Assembly (NCBI RefSeq): GCF_016518545.1 | Contig: NZ_JACVTO010000023.1 | Location: forward strand, 1-64,000 | DNA length: 64,000 bases | Direction: 5' to 3' | From: Pseudomonas sp. S30 | GTDB taxonomy: Bacteria > Pseudomonadota > Gammaproteobacteria > Pseudomonadales > Pseudomonadaceae | In this document: piece after piece, positions 8,812 through 17,845 of the stretch | How the letters are laid out: every line of letters starts with the position of its first letter | Position numbering within the stretch: position 1 is the stretch's first letter | Position numbers and translations under genes: made by a program | Notes under the pieces: model-generated | The model's input: only the letters and a program-made list of their open reading frames with translations | Told to the model about the DNA's origin: nothing | Database searches by the model: none

Positions 8812-9381
8812 TCAACTGCGCAAGGTCTGCTCCCATCGGGCCCGGTCGATGCGGTACAGCACGTGCGGGCGCAGCGCATGGCCCGGCGGCAAACGCGGAT
8901 GCTCGAACGTGCCTGCCAGGTCCTGGACCATGCCGATGGCCTGCATCACCTTCTGCGAAGGCACGTTGTGCTGGCTGGCGAAGGACACCACCTCGTCCAG
9001 GTGAAGTTGGGCGAAGGCGCACCGCAGGCAGGTCCAGGCCGCTTCGCTGGCGAACCCCTGCCCCCAGTGCCGCCTGGCCAGGCGCCAGCCCACCTCCACC
9101 GCCGGCGCGAACGGCGCCTCGAAGTTGACATTGAGCAGCCCGGTCAGGCCGATGAACGCGCCGCTGTCCATCCGCTCCAGCGCCCAGAGCCCGTAGCCGT
9201 ATTCGTTGAAATGGCCCCGCACCCGACCGATCAGCGCAGCGCATTCCAGCCGGCTGAGCGGCGCCGGAAAGTAACGCATCACCTGGGGGTCGGCGCACAT
9301 CTCGGCGAAGGCCGGCAGGTCGTCGTCCTGCCACTGGCGCAGGATCAGCCGGGCACTTTGCAGGGTGAGGATCGGGGTCAT
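8812..9381 (-). CDS. GNAT-family N-acetyltransferase (RimJ/RimL-like)
   Basis: A 189-residue acetyltransferase of the Acetyltransf_3 type. It begins LQSARLILRQWQDDDLPAFAEM, has the central VGWRLARRHWGQGFASEA acetyl-CoA pyrophosphate-binding loop (Q/R-x-x-G-x-G/A form) and continues to SQKVMQAIGM. Such proteins acetylate protein N-termini, ribosomal proteins or small molecules; the substrate here is unknown. The ATG at 9381 begins the conserved domain; a longer open frame upstream is not family-like. Confidence 0.85.
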   Translation of the reverse strand: MTPILTLQSARLILRQWQDDDLPAFAEMCADPQVMRYFPAPLSRLECAALIGRVRGHFNEYGYGLWALERMDSGAFIGLTGLLNVNFEAPFAPAVEVGWRLARRHWGQGFASEAAWTCLRCAFAQLHLDEVVSFASQHNVPSQKVMQAIGMVQDLAGTFEHPRLPPGHALRPHVLYRIDRARWEQTLRS

Positions 9382-9561
9382 GAACAAGGCTCCAAGTACA
9401 GGGCACGGCGATTCATAGCCTAGGGGCTGGATGAAGATTTTCCCATGTTGGCAGACCCACGCATTTTTCACACCGGCTTCACCGCGCAGGCACAGATCGC
9501 TTCGCACAATGCCGCGCATTCGCCCACTCCGCCTGCGGCCTTCTCCTGCTGGAGCCTGTAC

Positions 9562-10251
9562 ATGCTTTCGAGCCACCCCCTGCCAACCCTGCCCTTGAGC
9601 ACCCCAGTCCCGTGGATCAGCCGCACCGGCAAGATCAGGGCCCTGGTCATCGGCCTGGTGCTGATCAGCGCCAGCATCCTGTTCTGGGCACTGACGAGGA
9701 CAACGGTCGTGAACCTTGCCGACGAAGCACAACTCGACGCCAGTGGCCTGCTGCAACGCTGGGCCGAAGGCGGCGTCATCGTGATGGTCCGCCATGCCGA
9801 GCGCTGCGACAGCAGCCCCGGCCGCTGCCTGGACGACAGCACCGGCATCACGGTGGCCGGCAGCCAGGCCGCGCAGCACGTGGGCGAAGGTCTGCAACAA
9901 CTGGGGCTAGGCGGGGCGGACGTGCTGAGCAGCCCGAAACTGCGCACCCGGCAGACCGCGCATTTTCTGATCGGTGCCACAGTCGCCAGCGAAAACTGGC
10001 TCGAGGACTGCGATCGCGGGTTCGCTGAACAGGCGCTGGATCGCAAGCGCAGCGGCCACAACCTGGTGCTGGTGACCCACAGCGGCTGCATCGATCACTT
10101 CGAACGCGATTTCCAGGTAGACCCCGCCGACCGCCGCGCCGCCTACGCCAGCGCCCTGTTCGTCTCCCTCGACGACCACGGCCACGCGCGAATCCTGGGC
10201 CGCCTCAACGAACCGGATTGGCGCCGGGTGCTGGCGACCACCCGCCGCTGA
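9562..10251 (+). CDS. Membrane-anchored histidine phosphatase (Ais/PmrG-like)
   Basis: A 229-residue protein with one N-terminal membrane segment (about residues 28-46, RALVIGLVLISASILFWAL) followed by a histidine phosphatase domain. Catalytic residues visible are VMVRHAERCD (phospho-acceptor His in RHAE) and the late VTHSGCI histidine. This layout resembles periplasmic lipid A-core heptose phosphatases of the Ais type, but that substrate is only a guess. The ATG at 9562 has GGAG eight bases upstream; an earlier in-frame ATG at 9445 lacks a site. Confidence 0.75.
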   Translation: MLSSHPLPTLPLSTPVPWISRTGKIRALVIGLVLISASILFWALTRTTVVNLADEAQLDASGLLQRWAEGGVIVMVRHAERCDSSPGRCLDDSTGITVAGSQAAQHVGEGLQQLGLGGADVLSSPKLRTRQTAHFLIGATVASENWLEDCDRGFAEQALDRKRSGHNLVLVTHSGCIDHFERDFQVDPADRRAAYASALFVSLDDHGHARILGRLNEPDWRRVLATTRR

Positions 10252-10329
10252 CCGCCGGCACCTGCGCGGTTGCGTCCGTTCCAAGCACACTGGCAAGATG
10301 CCCATTGCTCCCAGGCCGCGACCCACGCC

Positions 10330-11244
10330 ATGCCCCTGCCGCTGATCTATCACGACGACTACAGCCCCCCGTTCCCGCCCGAGCATCGTTTTCCCATGGA
10401 CAAGTTCCGCCTGCTGCGCGACCACCTCGTGAGCAGTGAGGTGACCAGCGAGGCGGCGCTGCTGCGCCCGCAGATCTGCCCGAACGATATCCTCGCCCTG
10501 GCCCACGACCGCGGCTACATCGAGCGCTACCTGCACGGCGAGCTGTCCCGCGAGGACCAGCGCCGCCTCGGCCTGTCCTGGAGCGAAGCCCTGGCGCGAC
10601 GCACCGTGCGCGCGGTCGGCGGCTCGCTGCTGACCGCCGAGATGGCGTTGCAGCACGGCCTGGCCTGTCACCTGGCCGGTGGCACCCACCATGCCCACTA
10701 CGACTACCCGGCCGGGTTCTGCATCTTCAACGACCTGGCGGTGATCAGCCGCTACCTGCTCGAAGCCGGTCGCGTGCAGCGGGTGCTGATCTTCGACTGC
10801 GACGTGCACCAGGGCGACGGCACCGCCCGCATCCTCGAAGACACGCCCGAGGCCATCACCGTGTCGTTGCATTGCGAGCAGAACTTCCCGGCGCGCAAGG
10901 CCCGCAGCGACTGGGACATCCCGCTGCCGCGGGGCATGGGCGACCAGGCTTATCTGCAGGTGGTCGACGACGCGCTGAACTACCTGCTGCCCCTGTACCA
11001 GCCCGACCTGGTGCTCTATGACGCCGGCGTCGACGTGCACAAGGACGATGCCCTGGGCTATCTGCAGCTCACCGACGCAGGCGTGGCAGCCCGCGACGAA
11101 GCCGTGCTGCGTCACTGCCTGGGCCGTGACATCCCGGTAGCCGGTGTGATCGGCGGCGGGTACAGCAAGGACCGCGAAGCCCTGGCTCGACGCCACGGCA
11201 TCCTGCACCACAGCGCCGCAAGGGTGCTGGGTTACGCACAGTGA
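10330..11244 (+). CDS. Histone deacetylase-like zinc amidohydrolase
   Basis: A 304-residue class II HDAC-like enzyme, probably removing acetyl groups from small amides or proteins. Motifs: GGTHHAHYDYPAGFCIFND (paired catalytic histidines), FDCDVHQGDG (zinc aspartate and histidine), LYDAGVDVHKDD (second zinc aspartate) and GVIGGGYS near the C-terminus in place of the usual catalytic tyrosine loop. The length matches bacterial acetoin-utilisation-type deacetylases. It stands alone on this strand between the phosphatase and the flavoprotein. Confidence 0.9.
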   Translation: MPLPLIYHDDYSPPFPPEHRFPMDKFRLLRDHLVSSEVTSEAALLRPQICPNDILALAHDRGYIERYLHGELSREDQRRLGLSWSEALARRTVRAVGGSLLTAEMALQHGLACHLAGGTHHAHYDYPAGFCIFNDLAVISRYLLEAGRVQRVLIFDCDVHQGDGTARILEDTPEAITVSLHCEQNFPARKARSDWDIPLPRGMGDQAYLQVVDDALNYLLPLYQPDLVLYDAGVDVHKDDALGYLQLTDAGVAARDEAVLRHCLGRDIPVAGVIGGGYSKDREALARRHGILHHSAARVLGYAQ

Positions 11245-11393
11245 CTGTGGAACCGCCTGTGGATAACCTGCGCGAAAGCCGCTACAGCCCTGTAACTGCC
11301 TGACCTGCAAGTAACTGATCGTTTTTTGTACAGTGCCGGTCGGCGGGTGCTGAGGTAGAATGCGCGCTCTTTTCCACAGCCACTTGCGTCCCC

Positions 11394-12641
11394 ATGACCC
11401 ACTCGCACCCCGCCTCCGCCCCCCTTGTCGCCGTCATCGGCGCCGGACCCGCCGGCCTGATGGCGGCCGAAGCGCTGGCCCAGGCGGGCACGCGGGTGGA
11501 GGTGTTCGATGCCATGCCGTCGGTAGGACGCAAGTTCCTGCTCGCGGGCGTCGGTGGCATGAACATCACCCACTCCGAGCCCTACCCGGCGTTCGTCGGC
11601 CGGTATGGCGAGCGCCAACAGGCCATCGATGGGCTGCTGCGCGATTTCGACGGCCCGGCCTTGCGCCAGTGGATCCATGACCTGGGCATCGACACCTTCG
11701 TCGGCACCTCGGGCCGCGTGTTCCCGACCGACATGAAGGCCGCGCCGTTGCTGCGCGCCTGGCTCAAGCGCCTGCGCGAGGCCGGCGTGGTTATCCACAC
11801 CCGCCACCGCTGGCTCGGCTGGAGCGCCGACGGCGCCTTGCGAATCGGTTGTCCACAGGGCGAGCGCCTGGTGCAGGCCAATGCCGTGGTGCTCGCCCTG
11901 GGCGGCGGTAGTTGGGCACGATTGGGCTCGGATGGCGCCTGGGTGCCGCTGCTGGCCGAGCGGGCTGTGGATATCTCTGCGCTGCGCCCGAGCAACTGCG
12001 GTTTCGAGGTGTCGGGATGGAGCGAACTGCTCAAGGCAAAGTTCGCCGGCGCACCGCTGAAGAACATCGCCCTGAGCATGCCCGGCAGCGCGCCGCGCAA
12101 GGGCGAATTCATCCTCACCGCGCAGGGCGTCGAAGGCAGCCTGGTGTATGCCTGGTCCGCGCCGCTGCGCAGCGCCATCGAGCGCGAGGGCCGTGCCACC
12201 CTGCTGCTGGACCTGCTACCGGATCGATCTGTGGACAAAATCGCCCAGGCCTTGGCCCGACCGCGTGGTTCGCGTTCGATGGCCAGGCACCTGCACGGCC
12301 AGCTGGGCATCGACGGGGTGAAGGCGGCGCTGCTGCGCGAGCTCACCGACCAGGCGAGCTTCGCCGACCCCGAGCGCCTGGCCCAGGCGATCAAGTCGCT
12401 GCCCATCGAACTGCTGCGCACGCGACCGCTGGACGAAGCCATCAGCAGTGCCGGTGGCGTGCGTTTCGAAGCCCTGGACGAGGGCCTGATGCTGCGCAAC
12501 GTGCCTGGCGTGTTCTGTGCCGGCGAGATGCTCGACTGGGAAGCACCGACCGGCGGCTACCTGCTGACAGCCTGCTTCGCCAGCGGCCGGCGTGCCGGCC
12601 AGGCCGCCGCACGCTGGCTGGGTGCGCGGCCTCTCGGCTAG
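11394..12641 (+). CDS. HI0933-type FAD-dependent oxidoreductase (TIGR03862/BaiN-like)
   Basis: A 415-residue flavoprotein with an N-terminal Rossmann dinucleotide fold (VIGAGPAGLMAAEAL, about residue 14), the PSVGRKFLLAGVGGMNITHSE segment typical of the HI0933 family, and a C-terminal FCAGEMLDWEAPTGGYLLTACFASG that closes the FAD site. Related proteins include bile-acid and RNA-modifying reductases, but the reaction here is unknown. It stands alone and convergent to rhlE, with only nine bases between the stops. Confidence 0.88.
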   Translation: MTHSHPASAPLVAVIGAGPAGLMAAEALAQAGTRVEVFDAMPSVGRKFLLAGVGGMNITHSEPYPAFVGRYGERQQAIDGLLRDFDGPALRQWIHDLGIDTFVGTSGRVFPTDMKAAPLLRAWLKRLREAGVVIHTRHRWLGWSADGALRIGCPQGERLVQANAVVLALGGGSWARLGSDGAWVPLLAERAVDISALRPSNCGFEVSGWSELLKAKFAGAPLKNIALSMPGSAPRKGEFILTAQGVEGSLVYAWSAPLRSAIEREGRATLLLDLLPDRSVDKIAQALARPRGSRSMARHLHGQLGIDGVKAALLRELTDQASFADPERLAQAIKSLPIELLRTRPLDEAISSAGGVRFEALDEGLMLRNVPGVFCAGEMLDWEAPTGGYLLTACFASGRRAGQAAARWLGARPLG

Positions 12642-12650
12642 CGCACGGAC

Positions 12651-13982
12651 TCAGGGCTTGCGCTTGCGCGGCCCGCCGAAGCTCGGCACCTTGCGCACCG
12701 GCTTGACGGTCGGGGCTGCGTCGTCGCTGCTGTCCATCCATTTGCCCAGCCCGCGCTTGGCGCTGTTCTCCTTGGGCTTCTTGGGCTTCTTGGGTTTCTT
12801 GGGCTTTTTCAGCACCTGGCCACTGGCATCGGTCATCGGCACCCGATGATCAGGGATGAAGTCCGCTTCCTCATGGCGTGGCAGGGTCTGGCGAATCAGG
12901 GTTTCGATGGCCGACAGCAATTGCACCTCGTCTGCGCACACCAGCGAGATCGCCTCGCCCTTGTTGCCCGCGCGGCCGGTACGACCGATGCGGTGCACGT
13001 AGTCTTCGGCAACGATCGGCAGGTCGAGGTTGACCACCAGCGGCAGGTCGTCGATGTCCAGGCCACGGGCCGCCACGTCGGTGGCCACCAGTACCTGGAT
13101 CTCGCGGGCCTTGAAGCTGTCCAGGGCGCGCTGACGCGTCGCCTGGGGCCGATCACCGTGGATCCCGTCGGCCTTCACGCCTTCTGCGAGCAGGCGCTCG
13201 ACCAGCTGATCGACGCCATTGCGGGTCTTGGCGAACACCAGCACCTGGCTCCAGCGCTGCTTGCGCAGCAGGTGGCAGAACAGGTCGGCCTTGCGTTTCT
13301 TGTCCACCGGCACCAGCGACTGGCGCACGGTGGTGGCCGCCGCGTTGCGCGGGCTCACCTCCACGCTCAGCGGATCGTTCAGCGCCAGCCCGGCGAGCAG
13401 CCGAATCTGTTCCGAGAAGGTGGCCGAGAACAGCAGCGTCTGGCGCTTGCGCGGCAACGCGGCGTACACCGCTTGCAGTTCCTCGGCGAAACCGAGGTCG
13501 AGCATGCGGTCGGCTTCGTCCAGCACCAGGGTCTGCACCTGGCCGAACTTCAGGGCGTTCTGGCGGAACAGGTCGAGCAGCCGCCCGGGCGTGGCCACCA
13601 GCAGGTCGACACCACGGCGCAGGCGCATCATCTGCGGGTTGATGCTGACACCACCATACACCGCATAGGTGCTCAACGGCAGGTGCTCGGCGTACTGGCG
13701 GACCGTAGCGTGAACCTGCTCGGCCAGCTCGCGGGTGGGCACCAGCACCAGGGCACGGATCGAGTTGCTGTCCACCTTGGCGCCTTCAAGGGCCAGGCGC
13801 TGCAGCACCGGCAGGGCGAAGCCGGCGGTCTTGCCGGTGCCGGTCTGCGCGGCGGCCATCAGGTCGCGGCCGGCCAGCACCGCTGGAATGGCCTGGGCCT
13901 GGACGGGTGTGGGGGTGGAGTAGCCCAGCGCCTGCAAGGTGCGCAGCAAGGGTTCGATCAGGCCGAGTTTGGCGAAAGTCAT
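12651..13982 (-). CDS. rhlE: DEAD-box ATP-dependent RNA helicase RhlE
   Basis: A 443-residue RNA helicase with all core motifs: Q motif near the N-terminus (LGYSTPTPVQAQAIP), I AQTGTGKT, Ia VLVPTRELA, II VLDEADRML, III FSATF, then VFAKTRNG, ATDVAARGLDID and HRIGRTGRAG. Members help ribosome assembly and mRNA turnover at low temperature. The last 60 residues form a basic tail built on a four-fold KPK repeat (see 12772-12807) and ending PRKRKP, which should bind RNA without sequence preference. Confidence 0.95.
   Translation of the reverse strand: MTFAKLGLIEPLLRTLQALGYSTPTPVQAQAIPAVLAGRDLMAAAQTGTGKTAGFALPVLQRLALEGAKVDSNSIRALVLVPTRELAEQVHATVRQYAEHLPLSTYAVYGGVSINPQMMRLRRGVDLLVATPGRLLDLFRQNALKFGQVQTLVLDEADRMLDLGFAEELQAVYAALPRKRQTLLFSATFSEQIRLLAGLALNDPLSVEVSPRNAAATTVRQSLVPVDKKRKADLFCHLLRKQRWSQVLVFAKTRNGVDQLVERLLAEGVKADGIHGDRPQATRQRALDSFKAREIQVLVATDVAARGLDIDDLPLVVNLDLPIVAEDYVHRIGRTGRAGNKGEAISLVCADEVQLLSAIETLIRQTLPRHEEADFIPDHRVPMTDASGQVLKKPKKPKKPKKPKENSAKRGLGKWMDSSDDAAPTVKPVRKVPSFGGPRKRKP
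12772..12807. repeat. 9-bp tandem repeat in the rhlE tail
   Basis: Four tandem copies of a TTGGGCTTC-like unit (copies 3 and 4 carry one change each) encode a KPK-type basic repeat. Because the unit is a multiple of three, copy-number change would alter the tail length without shifting the frame. Confidence 0.8.
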
Positions 13983-14054
13983 GGGTGTACCGTCAGAGGG
14001 GTTCAGCGAAGGCGGCAGTTTACCGCAAGCCTGCCCTCGCCGTGGCCTCCCCTG

Positions 14055-14951
14055 TCAGGCCACCTGACGCGGCGCGCGGCGCCACTGCGGCAGGCCGATC
14101 AGCACCACCGCACCGATGATCACGCCCATGGCCAGGGCTTCCTCGGCGCCGATCCGTTCGCCGGCGAAGGCGATACCCAGCAGTACCGCCACCACCGGAT
14201 TGACGTAGGCGTAACTGGTGGCGGCGGCCGGACGCACATGCTTGAGCAGGTACATGTACGAGCTGAACGCCAGGATCGAGCCGAACAGCACCAGATAAGC
14301 CAGCGCTCCCCAGCCGGCCGCGCTGGGCATCTGGGTCAGGCGTTCACCGCTGAGCAGGCTGCCGATCAGCAACGCCGCACCGCCCACCAGCATCTCGGCC
14401 GCGCTGGCCATGGCGCCCTGGGGCAGCGGCAGCTGCTTGCTCCACACCGAGCCGAAGGCCCAGGCCGCGGCGGCGAAGACCAGCAGCGCCGCGCCCATGG
14501 GGCTGGCCTGCAGGTTCGAGCCCAGGTTGAGCAGGGCGATCCCGACCAGCCCCAGCAGGATCCCTGCCCATTCCAGGCGCGAGTTGCGATGACCGAAGCA
14601 CAGGCCGAACATCAGGGTGAACAGCGGCACGGTGGCCACCGCCAGCGCGGCCACGCCCGAGGCGACGCCGGCATGTTCGGCCAGGGTCACCCCGCCATTG
14701 CCGCAACTGAGCAGCAGAAAGCCGATGGCGCCAGCCGAGCGCCACTGCGCCCAGGTGGGCGCCGGTGCTCCACGCCAGCGCAGAAAGCCGTACAGCAGGC
14801 TGCCGGCGATGAGAAAGCGCACGCCGGCCATGAGCATCGGCGGCCATGACTCGATCCCGATGCGAATGGCCAGATAGGTGGAGCCCCAGACCAGGTAAAG
14901 CGCCATGAAAGCGCCCAGGAGCAACCAGGGGAAACGACGGGAGGTAGGCAT
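14055..14951 (-). CDS. EamA-family drug/metabolite exporter (YedA-like)
   Basis: A 298-residue membrane protein with ten predicted segments arranged as two EamA repeats. The start MALYLVWGSTYLAIRIGIESWPP is the classic YedA-type opening, and the second repeat contains VWSKQLPLPQGAMASAAEML and YAYVNPVVAVLLG. Family members export amino acids or other small metabolites. It is divergent from an Lrp-type regulator at 15106, a frequent pairing for amino-acid exporters, so the regulator may control it. Confidence 0.88.
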   Translation of the reverse strand: MPTSRRFPWLLLGAFMALYLVWGSTYLAIRIGIESWPPMLMAGVRFLIAGSLLYGFLRWRGAPAPTWAQWRSAGAIGFLLLSCGNGGVTLAEHAGVASGVAALAVATVPLFTLMFGLCFGHRNSRLEWAGILLGLVGIALLNLGSNLQASPMGAALLVFAAAAWAFGSVWSKQLPLPQGAMASAAEMLVGGAALLIGSLLSGERLTQMPSAAGWGALAYLVLFGSILAFSSYMYLLKHVRPAAATSYAYVNPVVAVLLGIAFAGERIGAEEALAMGVIIGAVVLIGLPQWRRAPRQVA

Positions 14952-15105
14952 GAGGGGCGCTCGAATTCCGTTTTCGGATGCTCTAGTCTAGAAAGGCACG
15001 AATGGAAAAATAAGCTACAAAAGGGCTTTAATTGGCCGATACACTTTTCAATCCACGGTATTGGCTACGCTTTACCATCGATCATGAACGACCACCCGAG
15101 GTCCC

Positions 15106-15564
15106 ATGGACAAGTACGATCGTCTGCTCCTGGCCGCACTGCTCGAAGACGGCCGCGCCTCCTACGCCCAGCTCGCCCGCCAGGTCAATCTGTCACCGCC
15201 GGCAGTGGCCGAGCGGGTCGCCAAGCTGGAGGCCAGTGGCGTGATCACCGGCTACACCGCCAAGGTCGACCTGGAAAAGATCGGCTTGCCGATCCAGTGC
15301 GTCATCGAACTGCGCCTGAACAGCCACGGTAACCAGCAGGCCTACGAGGCCCTGGCGCGCATCCCGCAGATGACCGAGTGCCACCGGGTCACCGGCGACT
15401 CCTGCGTGATCATGCAGGCCGCCGTGGGCTCGATGCCCGAGCTCGAGACGTTGATCGACCAGGTGTCGCAGCTGGGTTTCAGCAAGACGGCGATCGTCTT
15501 GTCCAGCCCGCTGGAGCGGCGAGTGCCATTGGGTCATCTGCAAGGCAACGGCAAGCGGCTCTGA
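15106..15564 (+). CDS. Lrp/AsnC-family transcriptional regulator
   Basis: A 152-residue regulator with an N-terminal HTH (residues about 2-62, LLLAALLEDGRASYAQLARQ and then LSPPAVAERVAKLEASGVI) and a C-terminal RAM domain (about 65-140) that binds amino acids and forms octamers. It is divergent from the EamA exporter with about 150 bases between the starts, which suggests it controls that gene. The sequence does not identify the effector amino acid. Confidence 0.9.
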   Translation: MDKYDRLLLAALLEDGRASYAQLARQVNLSPPAVAERVAKLEASGVITGYTAKVDLEKIGLPIQCVIELRLNSHGNQQAYEALARIPQMTECHRVTGDSCVIMQAAVGSMPELETLIDQVSQLGFSKTAIVLSSPLERRVPLGHLQGNGKRL

Positions 15565-15569
15565 GGGCG

Positions 15570-16049
15570 TCAGCGCTTGAGCAGCAGTTCGCCGTCGATC
15601 GGCACGTAGCGCGTGGCCGCGCGCACCAGCGACAACGCCGTCAACCCCGGCGCACCGTAGACCAGCGTCTGCACACCGAAGCGGCGCATCACCCGTTCCA
15701 GCAACTGGTCAAAGTCGCCATCGCCGGAGGCCAGCACCACCAGGTCGACCCGGCTGGCAGCCTCGTACACATCCAGGGTGATGCCCACGTCCCAGTCGCC
15801 CTTGGCCGAGCCGTCGCTACGCTGGATATAGGGTTTCAGGCGCACCTCGAAACCCAGAGTGCGCAGGATCTGCTGGAATTGCTGCTGCTTGCTGTCACCG
15901 CGGTCGATGGCATAGGCCAGGGCTTCGACGATCTGTCCCTGGGCGCTGACCTGCGCCCACAGCGCGCTGTAGTCGAAGTGACAGCCATGAGCCTGGCGCA
16001 CGGTGTAGTAGAGGTTCTGCACATCGGCGAACAGGGCGATCTTCTTCAC
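15570..16049 (-). CDS. NYN-domain protein (LabA/DUF88-type putative RNase)
   Basis: A 159-residue PIN-like NYN domain protein. Acidic metal-binding residues are visible in IALFADVQNLYYT (first aspartate) and in DLVVLASGDGDFDQLLERV (second cluster), as in NYN nucleases. The start is a GTG at 16049 immediately before KKIALFAD. The biological role is not known; LabA-type members affect gene expression in cyanobacteria. It converges on the Lrp gene with five bases between the stops. Confidence 0.85.
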   Translation of the reverse strand: MKKIALFADVQNLYYTVRQAHGCHFDYSALWAQVSAQGQIVEALAYAIDRGDSKQQQFQQILRTLGFEVRLKPYIQRSDGSAKGDWDVGITLDVYEAASRVDLVVLASGDGDFDQLLERVMRRFGVQTLVYGAPGLTALSLVRAATRYVPIDGELLLKR

Positions 16050-16104
16050 GGTGCAACGGCTCCCAGGGTCAGGCGCTCAACGGTCAGGGCGACCTGCGGG
16101 CCGC

Positions 16105-16127
16105 AAAAAAGGGGCGCCAGGCGCCCC
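16105..16127 (-). terminator. Terminator after the DUF2076 gene
   Basis: An 8-bp perfect stem (GGGGCGCC at 16111-16118 with GGCGCCCC at 16120-16127, one-base nominal loop) is followed on the minus strand by six T. It lies about 25 bases past the stop codon of the gene at 16154. Confidence 0.75.
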
Positions 16128-16153
16128 GATGTCTGCGTCAGTATGCCTGAGCC

Positions 16154-16897
16154 TCAGACGAAGGTGTCGTCATCGTCGAAGAAGCTGCCACCGCTGGCGT
16201 CGTAGTCGCTATCGGCGAATCCGCCGTCCTGACAGTTGCTCCAGTCGTTGTTGTCGGCCACCTGGCGATGGCTGTCCTGGTCGTTCCAGCCGCCGGTGTC
16301 GCTGGCCGGCGCCGGTTCTTCGCGGATCACCTCGACCACTTCGTCGGGCTGGGAATGGTGACTGAACAGGCTGCTGATGCCCTGCGCCAGCAAGACGCCA
16401 CCGGCCACGCCAGCGGCCGTCTGCATGGCACCGCCCAGGAAGCTGCTGGCGCCGCCGCGCGCCGGCGCTGCGCCGAAGCCCTGGGGTTGAGCCTGAGGTG
16501 GCGGCGTGTAGCCCTGTGGCGGCGGCTCGCGCCAACCACCGCCCGAGGCCGGCGGAGCCACCGAGCGCTGAGGCTCGGGCGCAGGACGGCCGCCGGAGCT
16601 GCCACCGCCGAACAACCCGGAAAGGAACCCGCCACCGCTGCTGCGCGGGGCTTCCTGAGCCTTCTCGCGGGCCTGCTTGAGTTCGGCTTCCAGTTCCTTG
16701 TTGCGGGCATCGAGCTGCTTGAGCGCCGCTTCCTGGACGAGGATCGCCTGGGCCATGTAGTAAGGCGCCGCCGGTTGCTGGCGCAGGTGCTCCTCGATGC
16801 GCGCCTGGGCCTGGGCATCGCGGGGCTGCTGCGGATCCTCGGCCTGCTTGATGCGGGTGAACAGGCCGTCGATCAGGGTTTGTTCTTCAGTGTTCAT
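16154..16897 (-). CDS. DUF2076 family protein
   Basis: A 247-residue protein with a helical N-terminal part (residues 1-80, MNTEEQTLIDGLFTRIKQAE), a glycine/proline-rich low-complexity middle including FLSGLFGGGSSGG, a hydrophobic glycine-rich stretch near residues 165-190 and an acidic C-terminus that ends FFDDDDTFV. The family often has a C-terminal CxD-type end; its function is not established, although a periplasmic ligand-binding role has been proposed. The ATG at 16897 has GAGGTAAG upstream. Confidence 0.8.
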   Translation of the reverse strand: MNTEEQTLIDGLFTRIKQAEDPQQPRDAQAQARIEEHLRQQPAAPYYMAQAILVQEAALKQLDARNKELEAELKQAREKAQEAPRSSGGGFLSGLFGGGSSGGRPAPEPQRSVAPPASGGGWREPPPQGYTPPPQAQPQGFGAAPARGGASSFLGGAMQTAAGVAGGVLLAQGISSLFSHHSQPDEVVEVIREEPAPASDTGGWNDQDSHRQVADNNDWSNCQDGGFADSDYDASGGSFFDDDDTFV

Positions 16898-17049
16898 GGG
16901 CTTACCTCGTGGGCCATGCGAAACAGCGTACATCGATCAAGATGGGGCGCGCGGATGACGGATTCAATCGCCTGCGCAATGAAAATTTTTTCAGGCTGGC
17001 GCAGCTGGGCTAAAGTAGCGCACCGCTTTTCTTGCTGCGATACGGACCG

Positions 17050-17706
17050 ATGAACCCGCTGACCATCCTGCGCGACTCGCTGTACTTCTTCCGCCGCCAC
17101 TTCACCCGCATCGTGCAGCTGTGCCTGCCGCTGGTGGTGCTCGAAGCCCTGTTCACCCAGCTGCTGCAGCGCCACCTGGGCGAGGATGCTTCGCCCGCCT
17201 ACGCCATGCTGGTGAGCCTGCTGTTCTACCCGCTGTACAGCGCCGCGCTGATCCTCTATCTGGACACCCGCAGCCGCGGCCAGGAGACGCCCAAGCGCGA
17301 CCTGTTCGCCCGCGCCGTGCAGCTGTGGCCCACCCTGGCCTTGCTGATCCTGCTCAGTTCGCTGCTGATCATGGCGGGCCTGGCGCTGTTCGTGCTGCCA
17401 GGTATCTGGGTGATGATCAACCTGGTCTTCGCCGAGTACCTGCTGGTGCTGCGTGGCCTGCCGGTGATCGAATCGATGCGCGCCAGCGCACGCCTGACCA
17501 AGGGCCACTTCCTGCGCATCCTCAGTTGCGTGCTGGCGGTGCTGGCGCCACTGTGGCTGCTGGACGGCCTGCTGCTGACGCTGTTCCCCGAACCACGACC
17601 GGGCGTGCAACTGGCGCTGGACAGCCTGAGTGGCTTCCTGCAACTGTTCAGCAGCGTGGTGCTGTATCGCCTGTTCATGCTGCTCGAAGACAAGCCAGCG
17701 GCCTAG
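17050..17706 (+). CDS. YciC-family (UPF0259-like) membrane protein
   Basis: A 218-residue inner-membrane protein with about five or six hydrophobic segments, starting MNPLTILRDSLYFFRRHFTR and including the PGIWVMINLVFAEYLLVLRG segment that is characteristic of YciC relatives. The role is unknown. It is a single gene. Confidence 0.75.
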   Translation: MNPLTILRDSLYFFRRHFTRIVQLCLPLVVLEALFTQLLQRHLGEDASPAYAMLVSLLFYPLYSAALILYLDTRSRGQETPKRDLFARAVQLWPTLALLILLSSLLIMAGLALFVLPGIWVMINLVFAEYLLVLRGLPVIESMRASARLTKGHFLRILSCVLAVLAPLWLLDGLLLTLFPEPRPGVQLALDSLSGFLQLFSSVVLYRLFMLLEDKPAA

Positions 17707-17845
17707 GCGCTGCCTGAAAAGCCTGGGCGCAGGGGAGCGGGTGAGGCCACAGGGCACTCACGCCTCGCGCTGAAGCGCTTGATGCTGCACCTGCCTGCTC
17801 GAGGTGCGGACACTGCTGACTCCCACTGCGACGGAGCCACAGACC

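Noticed and set aside
11258..11266. DnaA box TGTGGATAA as an origin signal
   Set aside because: It is single, without neighbours or AT-rich region, so chance is more likely.
11310..11340. LexA box near the flavoprotein gene
   Set aside because: The CTG and CAG halves are 13 bases apart, not 10.
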